Shown here: positions 31,195-40,367 of the stretch, piece after piece | Layout of the letters: each line of letters opens with the position of its first letter | Numbering within the stretch: position 1 is the stretch's first letter | Source of the DNA: Candidatus Puniceispirillum sp. | Lineage (GTDB): Bacteria; Pseudomonadota; Alphaproteobacteria; Puniceispirillales; Puniceispirillaceae | Direction: 5' to 3' | Assembly: GCA_016778895.1 (NCBI GenBank) | Contig: JADHOR010000008.1 | Location: 1 to 64,000, forward strand | DNA: 64,000 bases | Made by a program: the position numbers and the translations under genes | The notes under the pieces: generated by a model | Databases searched by the model: none | Seen by the model: only the letters and a program-made list of their open reading frames with translations | Told to the model about the DNA's origin: nothing

Positions 31195-31353
31195 GGACGA
31201 TAGTTGAACATTAGTGACATAACCGGTGCATCAAACGCCGGCTGCGTCCCCATAGGGTTTTCTTGTAGGAACGAATTATCTGAAAGGGCCACTCTATCAG
31301 CGTCACCCTAAAATAGGTTAGGCAATGAGTGGTCAGGGAAAGGAGCTTTAGAT

Positions 31354-33264
31354 ATGGCGAAAGTTATTGGTATTGATTTAGGAACTACAAATTCCTGTGT
31401 TGCTGTCATGGACGGATCCGAGCCACGGGTGATCGAAAATGCCGAGGGTGCGAGAACAACGCCATCAATGGTGGCATTCGCAAAAGGTGAACGTCTGGTT
31501 GGCCAGGCGGCGAAGCGTCAGGCGGTTACAAATTCTGAAAACACGCTTTTTGCGATCAAGCGTCTGATTGGCCGCCGTTTTAAGGACAAATCCACCAAGG
31601 CGTTTGCCAATCTGGTGCCATTCGAACTGGTTGGCGCCAAAAATGGCGACGCTTGGGTAAAGGTTGAGGGGGAAGAATATTCGCCTAGCCAAATCTCCAG
31701 CTTTGTCCTGCGCAAACTGAAGGAAGATGCCGAGGCCTATCTTGGCGAAACCGTGAACCAGGCTGTCATCACCGTTCCAGCCTATTTCAATGATGCCCAG
31801 CGCCAGGCGACAAAAGATGCTGGAAAAATTGCCGGTCTTGAGGTTTTGCGGATTATCAACGAGCCAACAGCCGCCGCGCTGGCCTATGGTCTTGATCGCA
31901 AGGAGTCTGGCATTGTTGCCGTTTATGACCTTGGTGGCGGCACCTTCGATGTTTCCATCCTTGAGGTTGGTGATGGTGTGTTCGAGGTCAAATCAACCAA
32001 CGGTGATACATTCCTTGGGGGTGAAGATTTTGACCATGCGATTATTGAATTTCTGGCTGACTCGTTCAAATCAAGCGACGGTATCGACCTTCGCGGCGAC
32101 AAGCTAGCTTTGCAGCGGCTGAAAGAAGCAGCTGAAAAAGCCAAGATCGAATTGTCATCCTCAGTACATACAGATGTAAACCTGCCGTTCATCACTGCAG
32201 ATGCGACTGGGCCAAAACATCTTAATGTCAAGCTGACCCGGGCAAAGCTGGAGCAGCTGGTTGGCGACCTGATTGCCCGCACGATGGAGCCATGCAAAGC
32301 GGCGTTGAAAGATGCTGGTATCAAGGCGTCAGATATTGATGAAGTGATCATGGTCGGTGGCATGACGCGTATGCCGAAAATTATCGAACAGGTGAAAGCA
32401 TTCTTTGGCACCGATCTACATCGTGGGGTGAACCCCGATGAAGTTGTTGCCTCAGGGGCGGCGATTCAGGCCGGTGTTCTGACTGGTGACGTCAAGGATG
32501 TGCTTCTGCTCGACGTGACGCCGCTGTCACTTGGTATCGAAACGCTTGGCGGTGTCTTTACCCGGTTGATTGATCGCAACACAACGATCCCGACAAAGAA
32601 AAGCCAAGTCTTTTCAACGGCAGATGATAATCAGTCTGCGGTTACCATCTCGGTTTGCCAGGGTGAACGCGAAATGGCTGCGGATAACAAGGCGCTTGGC
32701 CAGTTTAATCTTGAAGGGATTTCACCTGCCCCGCGCGGTGTGCCGCAAATCGAGGTGACCTTTGATATTGATGCCAATGGTATCGTCAAGGTCAGTGCCA
32801 AGGATAAAGCCACAGGAAAAGAGCAGGAAATCCGTATTCAAGCCTCTGGTGGATTGGATGACGGCGAGATCGAGCGCATGGTTGCCGAGGCTGAAGCCAA
32901 TGCCGAAGCTGACAAGGAGCGCCGCGCCGAAGTTGAAACCCGCAATCAGGGTGAGGCTTTGGTTCATGGTGCAGAAAAGGCCATTGATGATCTTGGTGAC
33001 AAGGCTGATCCTCAGGCCAAGGCCGATGTTGAAGCTGGTATCGAGGCGCTTCGCGAAGCTCTTGATGGCGACGACATCGAGGCTATCGCGTCAAAATCGG
33101 CTGAATTATCCAAGGCGATGATGAAAATGGGTGAAGCCGCCTATCAGGCCGAAGCTGAAACCGCCGGCAAAGACGGTGAAAACAATGATGATGGGTCAGT
33201 TGTTGATGCCGAATTTGAAGAGGTAGACGCTGATTCAGACAAAGGCAAAAAGCAAAGCAAATAA
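31354..33264 (+). CDS. dnaK: Chaperone DnaK
   Basis: [20 protein letters not shown]; full-length 636 aa. Confidence 0.99.
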   Translation: MAKVIGIDLGTTNSCVAVMDGSEPRVIENAEGARTTPSMVAFAKGERLVGQAAKRQAVTNSENTLFAIKRLIGRRFKDKSTKAFANLVPFELVGAKNGDAWVKVEGEEYSPSQISSFVLRKLKEDAEAYLGETVNQAVITVPAYFNDAQRQATKDAGKIAGLEVLRIINEPTAAALAYGLDRKESGIVAVYDLGGGTFDVSILEVGDGVFEVKSTNGDTFLGGEDFDHAIIEFLADSFKSSDGIDLRGDKLALQRLKEAAEKAKIELSSSVHTDVNLPFITADATGPKHLNVKLTRAKLEQLVGDLIARTMEPCKAALKDAGIKASDIDEVIMVGGMTRMPKIIEQVKAFFGTDLHRGVNPDEVVASGAAIQAGVLTGDVKDVLLLDVTPLSLGIETLGGVFTRLIDRNTTIPTKKSQVFSTADDNQSAVTISVCQGEREMAADNKALGQFNLEGISPAPRGVPQIEVTFDIDANGIVKVSAKDKATGKEQEIRIQASGGLDDGEIERMVAEAEANAEADKERRAEVETRNQGEALVHGAEKAIDDLGDKADPQAKADVEAGIEALREALDGDDIEAIASKSAELSKAMMKMGEAAYQAEAETAGKDGENNDDGSVVDAEFEEVDADSDKGKKQSK

Positions 33265-33282
33265 GCCAAAATAAATATGAAG

Positions 33283-33304
33283 CCGGAGCCAAATGAGGCT
33301 CCGG
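33283..33304 (+). terminator. Hairpin between dnaK and dnaJ (weak terminator, attenuator or stabiliser)
   Basis: CCGGAGCC-aaatga-GGCTCCGG 8-bp perfect stem; no strong T-run immediately after. Confidence 0.6.
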
Positions 33305-33335
33305 TTCTCGAATTTTCACGGCAAAAGTGGCAGGC

Positions 33336-34436
33336 ATGAGCAAGCGCGATTACTACGACGTATTAGGTGTTGAGAAAAGCGCCGACGATAAGGCAATTAA
33401 ATCGGCATTTCGTAAACTTGCGATGGCAAACCACCCCGACCGAAATCAGGGTGACGATGCAGCCGAACAGCGATTCCGCGACGCCAATGAAGCCTATGAT
33501 GTGCTAAAAGACCCCCAAAAACGTGCCGCCTATGACCGGATGGGCCATGCCGCCTTTGATCAGGCAGCTGGCGGCGGCGGTTTCGGCGGCGGCGGCTTTT
33601 CCGATATTTTTGACCAGATGTTTTCTGAATTTTCTGGCGGCGGTGGGCGGCAACGTGATCAGAGCGGTAATGATTTGCGCTATGATATGTCAATCTCGCT
33701 GGAAGATGCCTTTACCGGATTACAGCAAGATATTTCTATTACGATACCGTCGGCGTGTGATAGCTGCTCTGGCAGTGGTGCGGCAGATGGCAGTAAGCCT
33801 AGCACCTGCGGTACTTGTGGGGGTGCGGGCCGTGTTCGGGCGCAACAAGGCTTTTTTGCTGTTGAGAGAACCTGTCCTGCCTGTCAGGGCATGGGTCAGG
33901 TTATCTCTGATCCGTGTCGTTCATGTGGCGGCGAAGGCCGTGTTCAACGGGCCAAAACCCTGGCGGTTTCGGTCCCTGCCGGGGTTGATACAGGCACCCG
34001 CATCCGTCTATCTGGCAAGGGCGAAGCCGGCCTTCGGGGTGGACCTGCGGGTGATCTATATATTTTCGTCAATGTTGACCCCCACCCTATTTTTACCCGT
34101 GACGGCAGTAACCTGCACGCCCGTATTCCGTTGCCAATGACGACCGCGGCACTTGGTGGCAGTATTGATGTGCCAACGCTGGAGGGGAAAATGGCGCGCC
34201 TGACAATCGAGGCGGGAACGCAATCAGGACGGAAATTCCGGATGCGCGGCAAGGGGATGCCTGCTTTGCGCCGCGGCAATCCGGGTGATCAGATTATCGA
34301 GGTTCAGGTCGAAACGCCGACCAACCTGAATAAAAGACAGAAAGAACTGCTTGAGGCGTTTTCTAATTCGGGGGATACCAGCCCCGAATCTTCCAGCTTT
34401 CTTGAGCGGGTCAAACGTATCTGGGCTGACAGCTGA
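33336..34436 (+). CDS. dnaJ: Chaperone DnaJ
   Basis: [37 protein letters not shown]; four CxxCxGxG-type zinc repeats; Met at 33336 preferred over 33327. Confidence 0.97.
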   Translation: MSKRDYYDVLGVEKSADDKAIKSAFRKLAMANHPDRNQGDDAAEQRFRDANEAYDVLKDPQKRAAYDRMGHAAFDQAAGGGGFGGGGFSDIFDQMFSEFSGGGGRQRDQSGNDLRYDMSISLEDAFTGLQQDISITIPSACDSCSGSGAADGSKPSTCGTCGGAGRVRAQQGFFAVERTCPACQGMGQVISDPCRSCGGEGRVQRAKTLAVSVPAGVDTGTRIRLSGKGEAGLRGGPAGDLYIFVNVDPHPIFTRDGSNLHARIPLPMTTAALGGSIDVPTLEGKMARLTIEAGTQSGRKFRMRGKGMPALRRGNPGDQIIEVQVETPTNLNKRQKELLEAFSNSGDTSPESSSFLERVKRIWADS

Positions 34437-34698
34437 CACCGCTGATACCGCCGGTAAGCTATCCGTTGCCTCCTGCCCTGCTTTTGAGCAGCGAGCGATC
34501 CCTTACCAAACCTGATTGAATTCTTACCAAATTGAATTGGGGGCTTGCTCGAACAGGGCCGCTATTTATATGCTGGCCGCCAATAGGCGAAGCCGGTTAT
34601 AATTGATGGATAATGGGCCGGTGAAACCGCCTAGATAAGCAGAGTGTGATAGACCGGCGGCGGAATAGGCTGCGTGACTATCAGGAACAGAAGGCAGA

Positions 34699-35502
34699 TT
34701 GATGATAAAAATTGCAATTCCGGGCGGGGCGGGCCGTATGGGCTCGATGTTAATCCGCGCAATCGCAGCGGCACCAGATCTTGAGTTTGTCGCCGCAACC
34801 GACCGGCCCGATAGTCCGTTCATTGGACGTGATGCCGGTGAAGTGGCGCAAATTGGGGCGAATGGGGTGATCATTGGCAGCGATCCCGAGACGCTGTTTG
34901 CGACAGCCGATGTGGTGATTGATTTTACCAGCCCTGCTGCCAGCCTGCATCATGCCACGCTGGCTGCGGCGCATGGCTGTGCGATGGTGATTGGTACGAC
35001 CGGCCTCAGCGCGGATGAAGAGGCCAGATTGAAAACGACGGCAAAGAACAGCACCATTGTCTATTGTGCCAATACATCGGTTGGGGTGACTTTGCTAACC
35101 CAGCTTGTTGAGGATGTTGCGGCGAAATTAACTGATGGCTGGGATATCGAAATTCTGGAAACGCATCACCACCACAAGGTGGATGCACCATCCGGAACGG
35201 CGCTTGCGCTTGGCAAGGCAGCGGCAAAGGGGCGCGGTGTCGAGCTTGATGATGTTGCTGATATGGTGCGCAAAGGTCAAACCGGTGCGCGCAAACCGGG
35301 CGATATTGGTTTTGCTGTGTTGCGCGGCGGTGATGTTGCTGGCGAACATTCGGTGATCTTTTATGGCGAGTCTGAGCGTGTAGAGATTTCGCACCGAGCG
35401 ACTGACCGCGCAATTTTCGCGCGTGGTGCCGTGCGTGCGGCACGCTTTGCAGTGGCCGTTGCTAACGGATTTTATGATATGACGGATGTGCTGAAAGGCT
35501 AA
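34699..35502 (+). CDS. dapB: 4-hydroxy-tetrahydrodipicolinate reductase
   Basis: IKIAIPGGAGRMGSMLIRAI; ETHHHHKVDAPSGTAL. Confidence 0.97.
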   Translation: MMIKIAIPGGAGRMGSMLIRAIAAAPDLEFVAATDRPDSPFIGRDAGEVAQIGANGVIIGSDPETLFATADVVIDFTSPAASLHHATLAAAHGCAMVIGTTGLSADEEARLKTTAKNSTIVYCANTSVGVTLLTQLVEDVAAKLTDGWDIEILETHHHHKVDAPSGTALALGKAAAKGRGVELDDVADMVRKGQTGARKPGDIGFAVLRGGDVAGEHSVIFYGESERVEISHRATDRAIFARGAVRAARFAVAVANGFYDMTDVLKG

Positions 35503-35504
35503 TC

Positions 35505-36149
35505 ATGCCGGCAAAGATGAAACTTGATGCCATTGATGCCTGCTTTGCGCGTTTATCACAGCGTCAGCCAGACCCGCAAACCGAACTTGATTTCACCGAT
35601 CCATTTACCCTTCTTGTTGCTGTTGTCCTGTCGGCGCAGGCAACTGATGTTGGCGTGAATAAAGCCACGAAGGGGCTTTTTGCCGCGGCCAGCACGCCAG
35701 CGGCAATGGTGGTGCTCGGCAGTGACGGTATTCGTCATCATATCCGCACGATTGGCTTGTTTAACACCAAGGCCAAAAATGTTTTCAAACTGTCACAAAT
35801 TCTGCTGGATCAGCATGATGGTCAGGTGCCGCAAGATCGCGCCGCGCTTGAGGCGCTGCCTGGGGTTGGCCGGAAAACTGCAAATGTCGTTCTGAACGAG
35901 GCTTTTGGTGAACCGACAATTGCTGTTGATACACATATTTTTCGGTTTGGAAATCGCACTGGAATGGCGCCTGGCAAAACGCCTGACGCGGTTGAAAAGG
36001 AATTGCTACGCCGGGTACCGGACCGATGGAAAAAGGGTGCGCATCACTGGATGATTCTGCATGGGCGCTATGTCTGCAAGGCCCGAAAGCCCGATTGCGT
36101 CACCTGTGTGATTGTTGATTTATGCTTATTCAAGTCCAAGACAAAATAG
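35505..36149 (+). CDS. nth: Endonuclease III
   Basis: LPGVGRKTANVVLNEAFGEPTIAVDTHIFR; C-terminal 4Fe-4S cysteine cluster. Confidence 0.97.
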   Translation: MPAKMKLDAIDACFARLSQRQPDPQTELDFTDPFTLLVAVVLSAQATDVGVNKATKGLFAAASTPAAMVVLGSDGIRHHIRTIGLFNTKAKNVFKLSQILLDQHDGQVPQDRAALEALPGVGRKTANVVLNEAFGEPTIAVDTHIFRFGNRTGMAPGKTPDAVEKELLRRVPDRWKKGAHHWMILHGRYVCKARKPDCVTCVIVDLCLFKSKTK

Positions 36150-36170
36150 CGCATGCAATTTGTGATCTGG

Positions 36171-36773
36171 TTACGATCTGTCAGCCAGCCATTGATGCAA
36201 GCGGTCCATCGCGGTTAGGCATTGCGGTTTATTTAACCGGTCACCGATGACCGCGGCCCGCATATCCCAGCCTTTGATAATCTTTTGCATTGTGCCATCG
36301 CTGGTTGGATAGAAAAAGAAATCAACAACACATGACGCAAAGCGATATTGCCAGATTTCAACCGCGCCTTCTTGCCGGATCATCGTCGCATCGCCGAGAC
36401 CCTTGAGCAGGCTTGGCGCGACTGATCCGACCATGTTTTCCGGCTGAAAAGATGGTCGGATGGGGGTGGCCTTTGCCGGGGCAACAGTAATGCTGCTAAC
36501 TGCGAGATCAATCGCACTTTGTGCGTCGGTCGTTTCATTCCCGGTTGGCTCATTCCCGGTTGGCTCACTTGACGTCTGCTCAGCTGTTGCAGATGCTGAG
36601 GTAATTTTGATCGTTGGTTTCTTCATGCCGGCCGCATCTGTTACTATTGTGCTGCCGGTTATAGCCATGTCTTCAGCCTGCAGAGATGATGTTGTTACCA
36701 CTGGCGGGGCGACCGGCTGACAGGCCACAACAAGCGCGGCAAACCCAACAAGATTAAAATGTAATCGACGCAT
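36171..36773 (-). CDS. Putative lipoprotein of unknown function
   Basis: LVVACQP lipobox; C-terminal IRQEGAVEIWQYRFASCVVDFFFYP region. Confidence 0.7.
   Translation of the reverse strand: MRRLHFNLVGFAALVVACQPVAPPVVTTSSLQAEDMAITGSTIVTDAAGMKKPTIKITSASATAEQTSSEPTGNEPTGNETTDAQSAIDLAVSSITVAPAKATPIRPSFQPENMVGSVAPSLLKGLGDATMIRQEGAVEIWQYRFASCVVDFFFYPTSDGTMQKIIKGWDMRAAVIGDRLNKPQCLTAMDRLHQWLADRS
36536..36565. repeat. 15-bp tandem duplication (2 copies) in the lipoprotein gene
   Basis: cattcccggttggct twice, encoding EPTGNEPTGNE. Confidence 0.85.
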
Positions 36774-36943
36774 TTATCCGCACCCGCGCTGCAACTTTTA
36801 TGGCCTTCGGTCTAGCGGAAAATGCGCATCAATGCACTAACTCTTTTTGGTTTGGCGTGCCATTGGCCTTGTCCTTTTGTAACGTCCGGCCTAATGTCTG
36901 CCCGTTAGAATTTCCGGTTGAAATTTGCAGTAAGGATATGGTG

Positions 36944-37936
36944 ATGGCTCGGAAAACCCTTGACGTGTTAGCTGTTGGCAATGCGATTGTTGATATATTC
37001 GGGCAATGTGAAGATGATTTTCTACGTGCCAATGATATTGAAAAGGGCATAATGACCCTGCTTGACGAGGCTGGATCGGCTCAGCTTTATGCGGCACTTT
37101 GTGCGATCGGCAGCCCACAATTAATCTCCGGTGGTTCAGCCGCCAATACCGCCGTTGGGGTTGCTGCCTTCGGTGGGTCGGCAAATTTCTTCGGACGGGT
37201 GCATGATGATGCACTTGGCGCGGCTTTTAGGCGTGACATTCAGGCGGCCGGTGTTGGTTTTGATCATCCGGCGGCGACCAGCGGGTCGGCAACAGCCTCA
37301 TCAATCATTCTGGTAACGCCTGATGCGGCGCGGTCGATGAATACTTTTCTTGGGGCAAGCATTGAGTTTGAGGCAGCTGATCTGGCGCTTGCTGATGCGG
37401 TGGCGGCAAAGATTATCTATCTTGAAGGCTATCTTTTTGATGCGCCTAACGGGCCGGCTATTTTTGCCGAGGCAGCGCGCCTTGCCGGTCTCTGTGATGT
37501 CAAATTGGCCTTATCGCTATCTGATCCATGGTGTGCCGAGCGGCATCGTTCGGCTTTGACCGATTTTATTGATGATCATATTTCAATTTTATTCGGCAAT
37601 GAAGAAGAGGTCGCCAGCCTGTGTCAATTGGGCTGTGACGAGGCGATTACCGCGCTGAAGGGCAGGCTTGATGAACTGGTTGTTACCCGCGGGCCAGCCG
37701 GTGCATTTATCTGTGCAGGAGCCGAGCATCATGAAATTCCAGCTATGCCACAAGGCCCAGTGATTGATACAACCGGTGCTGGTGATCTGTTTGCTGCTGG
37801 TTATCTTTTTGGCCGGACAAATGGTTTTGACCTTGCATCGGCGGGGCGGCTTGCCAGTCTTGCCGCCGGTGAGGTGATTTCGCATATTGGCGCGCGGCCA
37901 CAAGCTGACCTAAAGCAGCTTGTGGCCAAATTATAA
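36944..37936 (+). CDS. PfkB-family carbohydrate/adenosine kinase
   Basis: DVLAVGNAIVDIFGQ; SGGSAANTAVGVAAFGG; DTTGAGDLFAAGYLFG. Start inferred at an internal Met of the listed ORF. Confidence 0.92.
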   Translation: MARKTLDVLAVGNAIVDIFGQCEDDFLRANDIEKGIMTLLDEAGSAQLYAALCAIGSPQLISGGSAANTAVGVAAFGGSANFFGRVHDDALGAAFRRDIQAAGVGFDHPAATSGSATASSIILVTPDAARSMNTFLGASIEFEAADLALADAVAAKIIYLEGYLFDAPNGPAIFAEAARLAGLCDVKLALSLSDPWCAERHRSALTDFIDDHISILFGNEEEVASLCQLGCDEAITALKGRLDELVVTRGPAGAFICAGAEHHEIPAMPQGPVIDTTGAGDLFAAGYLFGRTNGFDLASAGRLASLAAGEVISHIGARPQADLKQLVAKL

Positions 37937-37970
37937 AGCAAATTCCGGCGGTCAACCTGGTCTCGCCTGA

Positions 37971-40235
37971 CTAGCGAATGGCATCATGCGCGGCCAGCAC
38001 TGCGGTCTGCACAATATCACTAACCGATGCGCCCATCTGTACAATCTGGAACGGATAGGCGCCACCAATCATCATCGGGCCAACGACTGAAACACTACCC
38101 AGCTGATGCAGCAGCTTGAACGAAATATTTGCTGAATGCAGCCCGGGCATTACCAGAATATTGGCTGTTCCGCTGAGGTTGCAGAACGGATAGCGCGCCT
38201 TCATCAAATCATAATCAAGCGCGATATCTGCAGTCATTTCGCCATCAAATTCGAAACCGACATCGCGGCTTTGCAGAATTTCAACCGCCCCGCGCGCTTC
38301 AATGCTTGTGCGTGACTCCGGATTACCAAAATTGGTGAATGACAGGATAGCCACACGCGGCGTATGACCCATCTGGCGCGCTTTGGCTGCCATTGCGACG
38401 GCGATATCGGCCATTTCTTCGGCATTTGGCCGTTCGGTGACGGCAACGTCACCAACAAACACTGTGCGGCCTCGTGATATGATCATCGAGGTGGTCAGGA
38501 ATTTGCTGCCGTCGGCGACATCAATTACCCGCCGGATATGCTGCAAAGTCGGCTGGAACGCCCGGGTGACACCGGTGACCAGCGCATCGGCATGACCACA
38601 GCTGACCATACAGGCGGCAAAAACGTTACGATCGAGATTCACCATGCGCTGGCAATCACGGTAAAGCGATCCGCGGCGTTGTAATTTTGCATAGAGCAAA
38701 TCGGTATATTCGGCCAGATGCTCGGAAACCTTTGCATTGGTGATCGGCAAATCTTCAGCCCCGTCAAGGCCAAGACGTTGGATCGCTTCTTTGACCCGAT
38801 GTTCGCGGCCAAGCAGGATCGGCTGGCCATATCCTGCATTGCGGAACGCCAGCGCTGCACGGATTACGCGCTCTTCTTCACCCTCGGCAAAGACGACCCG
38901 CTTTTTATTTGCACTGACTCTCTCAAAAATTGATTGCAGTGCGCCAGCGGTCGGATCAAGGCGGGCTGATAATGACCGGCGATACTCGTCAAGATCGTCA
39001 ATCGGGCGGCGTGCCACACCATCGCTCATTGCTGCCTCGGCGACGGCCGATGACACGGCAACGATCAGGCGCGGATCAAACGGTGTCGGGATGATGTAAT
39101 CTTCGCCATAGATAAGCGCCTGCCCGCCATACGCATCCGCCACTGCATCCGGCACATCCTCACGGGCCAGCATGGCCAAAGCATTGGCGGCGGCGATTTT
39201 CATATTTTCGGTGATCTTGCTGGCGCGCACATCAAGCGCCCCGCGGAAAATATACGGAAAGCCAAGAACATTATTCACCTGATTGGGAAAATCTGATCGT
39301 CCGGTCGCGATGATTGCATCGGGACGCACCTCTTTGGCTTCGGCTGGCCAGATTTCCGGCACTGGATTGGCCATGGCGAAAATGATCGGGCGGGCTGCCA
39401 TTTTTTCAACCATGCTTTTGGTCAGGGCACCGCCTGATGACAGGCCAAGGAAAACATCAGCCCCGACAAGTGCCTCTTCAAGGCTGCGGGCATCTGTTTC
39501 GGCGGCATGCGCCGATTTCCACTGGTTCATTGATTCGGTGCGACCTTTATAAATGGGACCAGCGCGGTCGCAGATGATAATATTATCAGCCGAAACCCCC
39601 ATGATTTTGAGCAATTCGACACAAGCGATTGACGCTGCACCAGCTCCATTACCAACAATCTTGACCGATTTCATGTCGCGGCCGGTCAGATGAAATGCGT
39701 TGATCAGGCCAGCTGCGGTGATAATGGCGGTGCCATGCTGGTCATCATGAAATACCGGGATATCCAGCTTGTCGCGGAGCTGCTGTTCAATAACAAAACA
39801 TTCAGGTGCCTTGATATCTTCAAGATTAATACCGCCAAAGGTTGGCGTCATCAGTGCAACTGCTTTCACAAAGGCTTCCGGGTCCGATGTGTTTAACTCA
39901 AGATCAATCCCGTCAATATCGGCAAATTTTTTGAACAGAACGGCTTTGCCTTCCATCACTGGCTTGGCCGCTGCCGCACCAATGTCGCCAAGGCCAAGAA
40001 CCGCCGTACCGTTTGAAATGACCGCAATCTGGTTGCCTTTGTTGGTGTAATCATAGGCTTTGTTTATGTCTGACGCGATCTCAAGACATGGCGCGGCAAC
40101 ACCCGGTGAATAGGCCAGTGATAAATCATGCTGGCTTGTAAGCGGCTTGGTTGCGGCAATCTGGAATTTCCCCGGGCGTCCATTGGCGTGGAATGCAAGG
40201 GCTTCAGCGTCGAGGAGTTTATCTTTATCTGTCAT
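37971..40235 (-). CDS. maeB: NADP-dependent malic enzyme with C-terminal phosphotransacetylase-like domain
   Basis: [33 protein letters not shown]-terminal PTA-like domain. Confidence 0.95.
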   Translation of the reverse strand: MTDKDKLLDAEALAFHANGRPGKFQIAATKPLTSQHDLSLAYSPGVAAPCLEIASDINKAYDYTNKGNQIAVISNGTAVLGLGDIGAAAAKPVMEGKAVLFKKFADIDGIDLELNTSDPEAFVKAVALMTPTFGGINLEDIKAPECFVIEQQLRDKLDIPVFHDDQHGTAIITAAGLINAFHLTGRDMKSVKIVGNGAGAASIACVELLKIMGVSADNIIICDRAGPIYKGRTESMNQWKSAHAAETDARSLEEALVGADVFLGLSSGGALTKSMVEKMAARPIIFAMANPVPEIWPAEAKEVRPDAIIATGRSDFPNQVNNVLGFPYIFRGALDVRASKITENMKIAAANALAMLAREDVPDAVADAYGGQALIYGEDYIIPTPFDPRLIVAVSSAVAEAAMSDGVARRPIDDLDEYRRSLSARLDPTAGALQSIFERVSANKKRVVFAEGEEERVIRAALAFRNAGYGQPILLGREHRVKEAIQRLGLDGAEDLPITNAKVSEHLAEYTDLLYAKLQRRGSLYRDCQRMVNLDRNVFAACMVSCGHADALVTGVTRAFQPTLQHIRRVIDVADGSKFLTTSMIISRGRTVFVGDVAVTERPNAEEMADIAVAMAAKARQMGHTPRVAILSFTNFGNPESRTSIEARGAVEILQSRDVGFEFDGEMTADIALDYDLMKARYPFCNLSGTANILVMPGLHSANISFKLLHQLGSVSVVGPMMIGGAYPFQIVQMGASVSDIVQTAVLAAHDAIR

Positions 40236-40367
40236 GTTTCAATTGCTTTATTATCTGAGCTATAGCGGCCGGTTTGGTTAAAAATCTATTTCGTTGTACA
40301 TGGGCGGTACGAATAATACGCCATATCGCCCTGCTAGACCTGGTTCGATCTTGTTCTAGAGATCAAG

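Noticed and set aside
31923-32411. 162-aa minus-strand ORF antisense to dnaK
   Set aside because: Overlaps well-supported dnaK; antisense open frames across dnaK are a known codon-bias artefact
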